In this document: positions 17,352 to 24,975 of the stretch, in pieces
Numbering within the stretch: the first letter of the stretch is position 1
Layout: every line of letters starts with the position of its first letter
Assembly: GCA_946479255.1 (NCBI GenBank)
Contig: CAMLFK010000010.1
Coordinates: forward strand, 1-46,876
Reading direction: 5' to 3'
From: an uncultured Oxalobacteraceae bacterium
Lineage (GTDB): Bacteria; Pseudomonadota; Gammaproteobacteria; Burkholderiales; Burkholderiaceae
DNA length: 46,876 nt
Position numbers and translations under genes: made by a program
Notes under the pieces: model-generated
Told to the model about the DNA's origin: nothing
Databases searched by the model: none
What the model saw: only the letters and a program-made list of their open reading frames with translations

Positions 17352-18287
17352 ATGATCGAAGCTTTACGCTGTTTTATTGCAGTGGTCGACACCGGCAACC
17401 TGTCCAGCGCCGCGCGCGCCCTGCAGCTGGCGGTGTCCTCGGTGTCGCGCAAGATCGACTGGCTGGAAGCCGACCTCGGCACCCGCCTGTTTCACCGCAG
17501 CTCACGGCTGGTGCTGCTGACCGATGCCGGCGAGCAGCTGGTCGGCCGGGCGCGCAACATCCTGTTCGAGCTGGACGAGGCGCGCAGCAGTGTCGCCATG
17601 CTCGACACCGAACCGCGCGGCTTGCTGACCGTGACCACCTCGGCCGGCTTCGGACGGCGCCACGTCGCGCCGGCGGTCGTGGAATTTCTCAAGCGCTATC
17701 CGCAAATCGAGCTGGACCTGCATGCCAGCGACGACCTTGTCGACCTGACCGCGCGCCGGGTGGACGTGGCGATACGCATCAGCCTCCTGCCCGACAGTGA
17801 CCTCAAGGCGACCTTCCTGGCGCGCCAGACGCGCTATGTCTGCGCCAGCCCGGACTATCTCGCCAAACATGGGCGGCCCGCCACGCCGCTGGATTTGCTC
17901 AAGCATAATTGCCTGGTGCTGGGCTCAGGCGCCTGGCCGCCGGGATGGTGGACCTTTGGCGGCATCAACCGCAACCAGCCGCTGCCCGTGCGCGGCGCAT
18001 TGCGCACCGACGATGTCGACATCATGCTCGAGGCGGGCATCGGCGGAGTTGGCCTGGTGCACCTGGGCAGCTGGCTGGTGGCCGATGCCATTACGAGCGG
18101 CAAACTGGTCCCCTTGTTCGGCCCGGAAACCCACCCGCCACGGCTTGTACAGCCGGCGATTCACGCGTTACGATTGCCTGGAAGATCGCACCCTGTGAAG
18201 GCACAATTATTCATCACGCATTTGCGCGAGACCTTCGGAAAAGAGCCATACTGGGAACGTGCGGCCGCGTCCGGTCTGGCGGCATGA
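17352..18287 (+). CDS. LysR family transcriptional regulator
   Basis: A 311-residue regulator. The N-terminal winged helix-turn-helix (about 1-60) reads IEALRCFIAVVDTGNLSSAA with LAVSSVSRKIDWLE as the recognition region. The LysR substrate-binding domain of periplasmic-binding-protein type follows (about 88-295), containing RVDVAIRI and GGVGLVHLG. It belongs to the group that controls an adjacent divergent gene, here the secreted hydrolase. GGAG lies 5 bases before the ATG. The ligand is unknown. Confidence 0.92.
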   Translation: MIEALRCFIAVVDTGNLSSAARALQLAVSSVSRKIDWLEADLGTRLFHRSSRLVLLTDAGEQLVGRARNILFELDEARSSVAMLDTEPRGLLTVTTSAGFGRRHVAPAVVEFLKRYPQIELDLHASDDLVDLTARRVDVAIRISLLPDSDLKATFLARQTRYVCASPDYLAKHGRPATPLDLLKHNCLVLGSGAWPPGWWTFGGINRNQPLPVRGALRTDDVDIMLEAGIGGVGLVHLGSWLVADAITSGKLVPLFGPETHPPRLVQPAIHALRLPGRSHPVKAQLFITHLRETFGKEPYWERAAASGLAA

Positions 18288-18396
18288 TTCATTTTGGACA
18301 GTTCTTAAATCCACCTTATGTGGGGTAACGGACAGAACTGGCCGATAAATGAGCGGATAAAGGTGGCAAGCAAGTAATCTTTGTGTGGAGCCGATC

Positions 18397-19203
18397 ATGA
18401 TTTCCTTCCGTTTGTCCGTCATCGCTCTCGGCGCCTGCGCTGCGAACGCCTGCGCGCAGACGTCCACGCTGGTGTACCAGGGCATCCCTGAGGTATCGGC
18501 CAAGCGTTTGCGCGGAATGCCGCAGATCGATATCAGCGGCCTGCTGGAGCCCGGTACCAGCGACAGCGCGACCCAGGTATTCGGATACCCCGGCAAACGC
18601 ATGGGGCTGGACAATGTAGGCAGCGGGCGCAGCAGTCTCTACAGTGAGGCGGTCACAGATGCCCGCAATCATCGAGCGTGGGGTATCTCGGTCGGCGTGG
18701 AGCGTGGACCGCTCGGCCTTCGCATTGCACACCAGAACAAAAACGTCGCCAAAGTCGCCCCGGCCATGCCGCTCGGCAATCGCATCGACGCCAAGAACTC
18801 CACGATCGCGCTTAACCTGGATGTCGGCTTCGCCAAGGTGTACACGGCCTACAGCGCCAATCGCGGCTGGGGCAGCTCGCCGCTGTGGAATCCAGACAAT
18901 CCTTACGGCGCGGCACTGGCTTCCACGCCATCAACCGACAGCCGCGACGTGCTGGTAGGCATAGCGGTGCCGATCGGCAACCGCACCACCTTCCTGGCAT
19001 CCTTCGTCCGCAAGAACGACCGCGACAAGGCCGACAACGATGCCGACCAGTTCGCCTTTGGCGCCACGTACACGATGTCGCGCCGCACCGACTTTTATGC
19101 CGCCTTGTCGCACACCCAGTTCCGTCCGGCGATCAGCGGCTTTCCGCGCGACCCGCTCAAGGGCTCGTCCGCACTCAACATCGGCATGCGCCACGCGTTC
19201 TGA
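18397..19203 (+). CDS. Short porin-like outer-membrane protein
   Basis: A 268-residue protein with a signal peptide ending ANACAQ and a C-terminal phenylalanine (GMRHAF), the usual outer-membrane barrel signal. The second half alternates polar and apolar residues in strands like those of the general porins of betaproteobacteria (FAFGATYTMSRRTDFYAALSHTQF). It is about 80-100 residues shorter than usual, and the typical early strands (for example the GSRLGFRG-type segment) are not seen, so it may be a reduced or decayed porin. GGAG precedes the ATG at 18397; an in-frame ATG lies four codons upstream. Confidence 0.65.
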   Translation: MISFRLSVIALGACAANACAQTSTLVYQGIPEVSAKRLRGMPQIDISGLLEPGTSDSATQVFGYPGKRMGLDNVGSGRSSLYSEAVTDARNHRAWGISVGVERGPLGLRIAHQNKNVAKVAPAMPLGNRIDAKNSTIALNLDVGFAKVYTAYSANRGWGSSPLWNPDNPYGAALASTPSTDSRDVLVGIAVPIGNRTTFLASFVRKNDRDKADNDADQFAFGATYTMSRRTDFYAALSHTQFRPAISGFPRDPLKGSSALNIGMRHAF

Positions 19204-19289
19204 GGCCGCCGTCCGTGCGCCACCCGGCGCCGAAACGAGCTAGCCTCGGAACAATCACCCCCAACTCATTCCAACATCCTGGAGGCAGC

Positions 19290-19736
19290 ATGACAGGCAG
19301 CAGCACACTTGACCCGGATAATTTCCCCCAAGCTCCAGACCGCAAACTTGGTACCGGCCACGGCACCGGCGCACTGGGCCCCAGCGACACGTCCGACAGC
19401 GGCAGCGACGTGGCCGGCGCATCCGGCCTGGCCCAGGACGAAGGGCTCGACCTCGGCAGCGGCACCAGCTCCGACCTCGAAGCCGGCAGCGCGGGCCGCA
19501 CAGCCGGCCCGGACGTCGGCGATGCCGACCTCAGCAGCGACAGCGATAGCGGCGGCACCGGCGAGCGCGCCGCGGCCGGGCGCGACGCGGTGGCCCGCGA
19601 CGGGGCCGACATCGATGTCGATCACATCGAGGCTATCCCCTCGGTGCCGCTGGACGACGACGACATCGACTTCCTATCGACCAATCCGCCCGGTGCCCGC
19701 GCCCGGGGTGCGGGCCAGGCGCCACGCGGCAAATAA
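19290..19736 (+). CDS. Acidic low-complexity hypothetical protein
   Basis: A 148-residue protein dominated by Gly, Ser, Asp, Ala and Thr, strongly acidic, with no hydrophobic core or signal; probably disordered. GGAGG sits 5 bases before the ATG, the best support for it being a real gene. The C terminus turns basic (ARARGAGQAPRGK) exactly where it overlaps the convergent SDR gene by 63 bp. No function can be assigned. Confidence 0.55.
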   Translation: MTGSSTLDPDNFPQAPDRKLGTGHGTGALGPSDTSDSGSDVAGASGLAQDEGLDLGSGTSSDLEAGSAGRTAGPDVGDADLSSDSDSGGTGERAAAGRDAVARDGADIDVDHIEAIPSVPLDDDDIDFLSTNPPGARARGAGQAPRGK

Positions 19737-20714
19737 GGCACCGCCGCCGACCAGCGCGGCCATCCACGGACGGCCGCGCATGGTCACCTCCGTGTACGGG
19801 CAGTTCTCGTGGACTTTTTCGAGCATGCCCTGGCGCTGGCGCAGCTCCTGGCTGGGGTCCGGCGCATGCAAGGCATCACCGCGGTTCGGCTCGGTAGGCA
19901 CGCCGCTCTTTTGCTGCTTGAACATAGTGCGCTTCATGTAGGCATCGAGCAGCTTGGGCGAAGCGTAGCCGCCGGTAGCCACCATCTTCGCCGCGCCGCC
20001 CACGTACACGTCCCGTTTGGGATGCTCGGCGGCATACAGGATTGCCTTGGCCACCAGTTCCGGCGCATAGATCGGTGGCGGCAGGCTCGGCTCCTCCTCC
20101 ATGTAATTCTTGGCGTGCACCGCGAACATGGTGTCGATCGCCGCCGGCTTGATCAGCGTGACCGAGACCGGCGCGTCCTCGTGCTCGAGCTCCATCCGCA
20201 GCGAATCGGTGAAACCCTTGACGGCGTGCTTGGAGGCACTGTACATGCCCTGCAGCGGTACGGCCCGGTCCGACACTTCGCTGCCCAGGTTGATCAAGGC
20301 ACCGCCGCGCGCCTTGAGCAGCTTGACCGCCTCCAGCGAACCGTGCACCACGCCCCAAAAGTTGGTATCGAACAAGCGGTGGAAGTCTTCCAGCGACACG
20401 TCCTCGTTGCGGCCGAAGATCGAGATGCCGGCATTGTTGACCCAGGTATCGACACGCCCGAAGGTTTCGAGCGCTGTCGCGCTGATGCGTGCCACATCGT
20501 CCGGCAGGCCCACGTCCGCCACGACCGCCACCGCCTCGGTGCCGCTGCTGCGCAGCTCATCGCTCAATTCGCGCAAGGCCGCCTCGCCGCGCGCCGCCAG
20601 CACCAGCTGCGCCCCTTGCGCGGCCGCCATGCGCGCCGTGGTCAGGCCGATGCCGCTGGTCGCCCCGGTGATGACGACCACCTGGTCGGATAGTTTCTTC
20701 AGTTTCACGCCCAT
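19674..20714 (-). CDS. Short-chain dehydrogenase/reductase (SDR) family oxidoreductase
   Basis: About 346 residues. The N-terminal Rossmann fold carries TGATSGIG, NNAG (VNNAGISIFG) and the catalytic YSASK motif, so the core is intact. The protein is about 90 residues longer than a classical SDR: after the domain come a basic linker and a hydrophobic segment (AALVGGGALFAAW), possibly a membrane anchor. The start at 20714 has GGGAGAA upstream; longer frames lack a site. Substrate unknown. Its 3' end overlaps the acidic-protein gene. Confidence 0.87.
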   Translation of the reverse strand: MGVKLKKLSDQVVVITGATSGIGLTTARMAAAQGAQLVLAARGEAALRELSDELRSSGTEAVAVVADVGLPDDVARISATALETFGRVDTWVNNAGISIFGRNEDVSLEDFHRLFDTNFWGVVHGSLEAVKLLKARGGALINLGSEVSDRAVPLQGMYSASKHAVKGFTDSLRMELEHEDAPVSVTLIKPAAIDTMFAVHAKNYMEEEPSLPPPIYAPELVAKAILYAAEHPKRDVYVGGAAKMVATGGYASPKLLDAYMKRTMFKQQKSGVPTEPNRGDALHAPDPSQELRQRQGMLEKVHENCPYTEVTMRGRPWMAALVGGGALFAAWRLARTPGAGTGRIGR

Positions 20715-20813
20715 TCGGTTCTCCCTACCTTGTGTGCCTGAGGTATTGACCAGCGGCCGGCGCGTCAGTTCGGTGACACAGCTTCGACGACTACAACGCC
20801 CCATCCAAGTAAG

Positions 20814-20826
20814 GGGGTCAGACCCC
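20814..20826. repeat. GGGGTCAGACCCC palindrome
   Basis: A perfect 13-base palindrome in the gap before tonB, followed by ATCACGAGCTC. The start of the 31-bp repeats at 33.9-34.4 kb also reads GGGGTCAG with ACGAGCTC downstream, so this may be a diverged relative of the same REP-like family. It could alternatively be a simple hairpin. Confidence 0.45.
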
Positions 20827-20855
20827 ATCACGAGCTCGACAGTAGCTGGTGGCGG

Positions 20856-20872
20856 GCTGCGCGGTGTGCAGC
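20856..20872. promoter_or_regulatory. Putative upstream activator site 1 for tonB promoter
   Basis: Perfect inverted repeat GCTGC-N7-GCAGC, centred about 119 bases before the predicted sigma-54 transcription start of tonB. This is the normal range for enhancer-binding-protein sites. A second identical-geometry copy lies 31 bp (three helical turns) downstream. Confidence 0.6.
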
Positions 20873-20886
20873 AGCCGGCCAGCAGT

Positions 20887-20903
20887 GCTGCGTTTTGAGC
20901 AGC
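20887..20903. promoter_or_regulatory. Putative upstream activator site 2 for tonB promoter
   Basis: Perfect inverted repeat GCTGC-N7-GCAGC, extended to TGCTGC/GCAGCA, centred about 88 bases before the predicted start. Together with site 1 it forms a phased pair on the same face of the helix, as expected for cooperative binding of a sigma-54 activator. Confidence 0.6.
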
Positions 20904-20957
20904 AGGATTTCGCAGCCGGGTGAGCGCTTTCCGAGGGAACAGCTAGGGAACAGGGCG

Positions 20958-20973
20958 TGGCACGCTTCCTGCT
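20958..20973 (+). promoter_or_regulatory. Sigma-54 promoter of tonB-exbB-exbD
   Basis: TGGCACG-N4-CTGCT, with GG and GC separated by exactly 10 bases as required for -24/-12 promoters. Transcription would start near 20984, about 16 bases before the tonB ATG, leaving just the TAAGGAGG ribosome binding site. Confidence 0.75.
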
Positions 20974-20999
20974 GAGAGACAGGCATAAGGAGGATTGCC

Positions 21000-21710
21000 A
21001 TGTCTACACTGACTCTCGATTATCGTGCCCCGCTCTCACCCAGCCGGCGCGCGCCCAGCGCCGCCATCGCGGCCAGCCACAGTTTCGGCCAGGCATCGAC
21101 CCGCTGGCGCATGCTGCCCGTCGTAGCCGCAATTGCCGCCTTGCACATCGCGGCTGTCGGCGTGTTCAGCCGCGGCAGCGCAAGCCGCAGCTTGCCGCCG
21201 CAAGCCAAGCCGGTGACGATCGACATCGTTCCTATCCGCGAGGAAGTGCCGCCGCCACCGCCGAAGCCGGTCACGCCGCTTGTCGCCGCGACACCTGCCG
21301 CGCCTAGCCATAACTTGCCGGTAGTCAGCGAACCGAGCGCATCGAGCGCCAGTGCCGACGCCGTCCAGGTGGCCAGCGCGCCCTCGATTCCTTCGCCGGC
21401 CCCGCCACCGCCCGCGCCCGTGGTCGAGAAAGTGACCGAGCCGCGCGGCTACGCGGGCTACCTGAAGAATCCGGCGCCGGAATACCCACTGGCCGCACAG
21501 AAACGCGGCCTGGAAGGGCAGGTACTGCTCAAGGTGCACGTGCTGGCCACGGGCCAGCCCGACCAGGTCGCCGTCGCCAAATCCAGCGGCCACGCCATTC
21601 TCGATGACTCCGCCGTCAAGGCGGTCTTGCAGTGGGTGTTCGAACCGGCAAAACGGGGCCAGAACCCGATTGACGGCTGGGTACAAGTTCCCCTCAATTT
21701 CAAAATTTAA
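21000..21710 (+). CDS. tonB: TonB family energy transducer
   Basis: A 236-residue inner-membrane protein that passes proton-motive energy to outer-membrane receptors. One N-terminal membrane helix (about 37-56, LPVVAAIAALHIAAVGVF) is preceded by an unusually long cytoplasmic start of some 35 residues. A proline-rich periplasmic spacer (EVPPPPPKP, PAPPPPAP) and the TonB C-terminal domain (about 150-236, with the YPLAAQKRGLEGQVLL motif) follow. TAAGGAGG lies before the ATG. It is the first gene of the tonB-exbB-exbD operon, behind a sigma-54 promoter, and most likely serves the two receptors encoded next door. Confidence 0.93.
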   Translation: MSTLTLDYRAPLSPSRRAPSAAIAASHSFGQASTRWRMLPVVAAIAALHIAAVGVFSRGSASRSLPPQAKPVTIDIVPIREEVPPPPPKPVTPLVAATPAAPSHNLPVVSEPSASSASADAVQVASAPSIPSPAPPPPAPVVEKVTEPRGYAGYLKNPAPEYPLAAQKRGLEGQVLLKVHVLATGQPDQVAVAKSSGHAILDDSAVKAVLQWVFEPAKRGQNPIDGWVQVPLNFKI

Positions 21711-21741
21711 TTTCCCCCCACCATACTGAAAGGCAAAAAAT

Positions 21742-22455
21742 ATGAACGAGCAATACTTAAATCTGATCGTGCAGGGGTCGCTGTATGCGCTTGTGCTGTT
21801 TTCCATCCTGACCTGGGTGCTGATCATCGCCAAGGGCGCGCAGCACTGGCGGGTGTCGCGCCAGGACAAGGCGTACGCGCGCCAGTTCTGGAGTGCGACT
21901 TCGCTCGACACCGCAGCCGCGCTGCCGCGCGATGCCGGTCCCAAGTCGCGCGTGGCCAGCGTGGGCTTCGATGCGCTGTATGTGACCGATACGCAGGCCG
22001 GCCATGACCTGGAGCACAGCTGGGACCGCAAAGAGCTGCTCGAGCGCCATCTGCGTCAGCAGATCCAGAAGGAGCACGCCTCGCTCGAAAGCGGCCTGGC
22101 TGTGCTGGCATCGATCGGCAGTACCGCGCCCTTCGTCGGCCTGTTCGGCACTGTGTTCGGCATCATCCACGCGCTGTCGGCCATTGGCAAAAGCGGCTCG
22201 GCCAGTATCGACGTGGTGGCCGGCCCGATCGGTGAAGCACTGGTGGCCACCGGTGTGGGTATCGCGGTGGCGGTGCCGGCGGTCCTGGCTTTCAACTTCT
22301 ATGTGCGCCGCCTGAAGGTGTCCGCGCTGGAGCTGGATAACTACGCCGGCGACCTGGTCAACCTGGCGCAGAAGAGCGGCTTCCGGATCAACCGGGTCGT
22401 CCCTAGATCGGAAAGCGCCAGCGCGTCGCTGCCTGTCAATGGAGCATTCGCATAA
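21742..22455 (+). CDS. exbB: ExbB-type proton channel protein
   Basis: A 237-residue MotA/TolQ/ExbB family protein with three membrane segments (about 10-30, 128-150 and 178-200). The conserved GSTAPFVGLFGTVFGIIHAL region and the third helix GVGIAVAVPAVLAFN carry the family pore residues. It forms the inner-membrane proton channel together with ExbD and energises TonB. The spacing from tonB is 31 bp, and its stop overlaps the exbD start (TAATG), so the three genes are one operon. Confidence 0.94.
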   Translation: MNEQYLNLIVQGSLYALVLFSILTWVLIIAKGAQHWRVSRQDKAYARQFWSATSLDTAAALPRDAGPKSRVASVGFDALYVTDTQAGHDLEHSWDRKELLERHLRQQIQKEHASLESGLAVLASIGSTAPFVGLFGTVFGIIHALSAIGKSGSASIDVVAGPIGEALVATGVGIAVAVPAVLAFNFYVRRLKVSALELDNYAGDLVNLAQKSGFRINRVVPRSESASASLPVNGAFA

Positions 22456-22868
22456 TGGCCTTCTCGACTAGCTCAAGCGGCAGCGCGGACGTGCTCAGCG
22501 AGATCAACATCACGCCGCTGGTCGACGTGATGCTGGTGCTGATGGTGGTGTTCCTGCTGACGGCGCCGCTGCTCAATAACGTCGTCAAGATTAACCTGCC
22601 CAAGACCGCCACCACTGCGCCGGCCGACACGCCCAAGCCGGTCACGGTCAGCGTCGACGCGGCCGGCCAGGTGTTCATCGACAAGCGGGTGGTGGGGCTC
22701 GATGCGCTCGAGCCTGAACTCAAGCAGCTGGTGGCCGCATCGCCCGAGCTGGCACTGAGCCTGCAGGCCGATGAGGCGGTGCCGTACAAATCGGTGGCGA
22801 AAGCGATGGCGGCGATTTCGCGCAGCGGCGTGACCAAGCTGTCGGTGCTCACTGCCAGTGCCAACTAA
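22455..22868 (+). CDS. exbD: ExbD-type biopolymer transport protein
   Basis: A 137-residue ExbD/TolR family protein. One N-terminal membrane helix contains the essential aspartate in ITPLVDVMLVLMVVFLL, followed by a periplasmic domain (about 45-137). It completes the TonB-ExbB-ExbD motor. The start overlaps the exbB stop. The gene ends 16 bp before the convergent sigma-54 activator gene, with no evident terminator between. Confidence 0.94.
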   Translation: MAFSTSSSGSADVLSEINITPLVDVMLVLMVVFLLTAPLLNNVVKINLPKTATTAPADTPKPVTVSVDAAGQVFIDKRVVGLDALEPELKQLVAASPELALSLQADEAVPYKSVAKAMAAISRSGVTKLSVLTASAN

Positions 22869-22884
22869 GAGCAATCATGCTTTT

Positions 22885-23943
<1,059 letters not shown>

Positions 23944-23953
23944 GATGCGTCCT

Positions 23954-23982
23954 CGTGTGTGGCTTGTCAGCCTACGCACACG
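23954..23982. promoter_or_regulatory. Imperfect palindrome upstream of the sigma-54 activator
   Basis: CGTGTG at 23954-23959 and CACACG at 23977-23982 flank an inner GGCT/AGCC pair, about 10-40 bases before the activator start and after the upstream hydrolase gene. It may be an operator for control of the activator gene or a transcription-attenuating hairpin. I cannot decide between these. Confidence 0.3.
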
Positions 23983-24044
23983 GGACGCCTTTGAGAACGA
24001 ATGATTTTGCGCTTGCTTATGAACTTTCTAGCAAGGCCCCCGGA

Positions 24045-24938
24045 TCACCCCTTGGCTTTCAGGTGCTGGCGGAAGAAGTCGATCGTGCGCTGCCAGGCCA
24101 GCTTGGCGGCCGCCTCGTCATAGCGCGGCGTGGTGTCGTTGTTGAAACCATGCTCCACCGCCGGGTAGATGAAATGCTGGTAATCCACCTTGGCGTCGCG
24201 CAAAGCCGCCTCGTACGCAGGCCAGCCCGCGAGGATGCGGGTGTCCTTCTCGGCGTCGTGAATCAGCAAGGGCGCCTTGATCTTCTTTACTTCGGCGGCC
24301 GGCGGCTGGGCGCCATAGAAGGCGACCGCCGCGTCCAAGGTCGGCAGCTGGGTGGCCAGGTAATTGGCGACGCCGCCGCCGTAGCAGAAGCCCACCACGC
24401 CGACGCTGCCGTTGCCATCCTTGTGCTTCTTGAGGACGCCGGCGGCGGCGACGAAGTCCGCGCGGCTCTTGGTCTGATCGAGCTTGCCGAACAGTTCGCG
24501 TGCCTTGTCCTCGTCGCCGGGGTAGCCGCCCAGCGGATACAGCGCATCCGGTGCGAAGGCGATAAAGCCGTCGACCGCAAGGCGGCGCGCGATGTCTTCG
24601 ATGTGCGGATTCAGGCCCCGGTTCTCATGCACCACCAGCACTGTCGGCCGCTTGCCGCTTGCCTTCGCTGGCGTCACCAGGTAGCCGCGCAGGGTTCCGT
24701 AGCCGTTTGGCGACGGGTACTCCACGTAGCTGGCTTTGATGCGCGGATCGGCCGGCTGCACCACGGTGGCGGCGAAGCTCGGCGAGAGCGCCGCCAGCAG
24801 ACTCGCGCCGGTGGCACCGCCGACCGCATAGCGGCCGGCTGACGAGAGGAAACCGCGACGGTCGATATGACCGTGGACGTACTGGTCAAACAGCTTCAGG
24901 ACTTCTGGGTGAAAATCGTCTGCGGTCAAGCGGGTCAT
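24045..24938 (-). CDS. Dienelactone hydrolase family protein, Tat-exported
   Basis: A 297-residue alpha/beta hydrolase. An N-terminal DRRGFLSSAG twin-arginine motif with a following hydrophobic segment indicates export. The nucleophile is C185 in GFCYGGG, with D232 and H263 (VEHGFNND) completing the triad, and E105 in HENRG matches the glutamate that contacts the nucleophile in dienelactone hydrolase. The reaction is probably ester or lactone hydrolysis in the periplasm; the actual substrate is not known. It lies 37 bp after a TonB-dependent receptor gene, so the two are likely co-transcribed from the sigma-54 promoter upstream of the receptor. Confidence 0.88.
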   Translation of the reverse strand: MTRLTADDFHPEVLKLFDQYVHGHIDRRGFLSSAGRYAVGGATGASLLAALSPSFAATVVQPADPRIKASYVEYPSPNGYGTLRGYLVTPAKASGKRPTVLVVHENRGLNPHIEDIARRLAVDGFIAFAPDALYPLGGYPGDEDKARELFGKLDQTKSRADFVAAAGVLKKHKDGNGSVGVVGFCYGGGVANYLATQLPTLDAAVAFYGAQPPAAEVKKIKAPLLIHDAEKDTRILAGWPAYEAALRDAKVDYQHFIYPAVEHGFNNDTTPRYDEAAAKLAWQRTIDFFRQHLKAKG

Positions 24939-24975
24939 GGCTTCTCCAGTGGTTCAAAAGATCAAGTGAGTGTAA

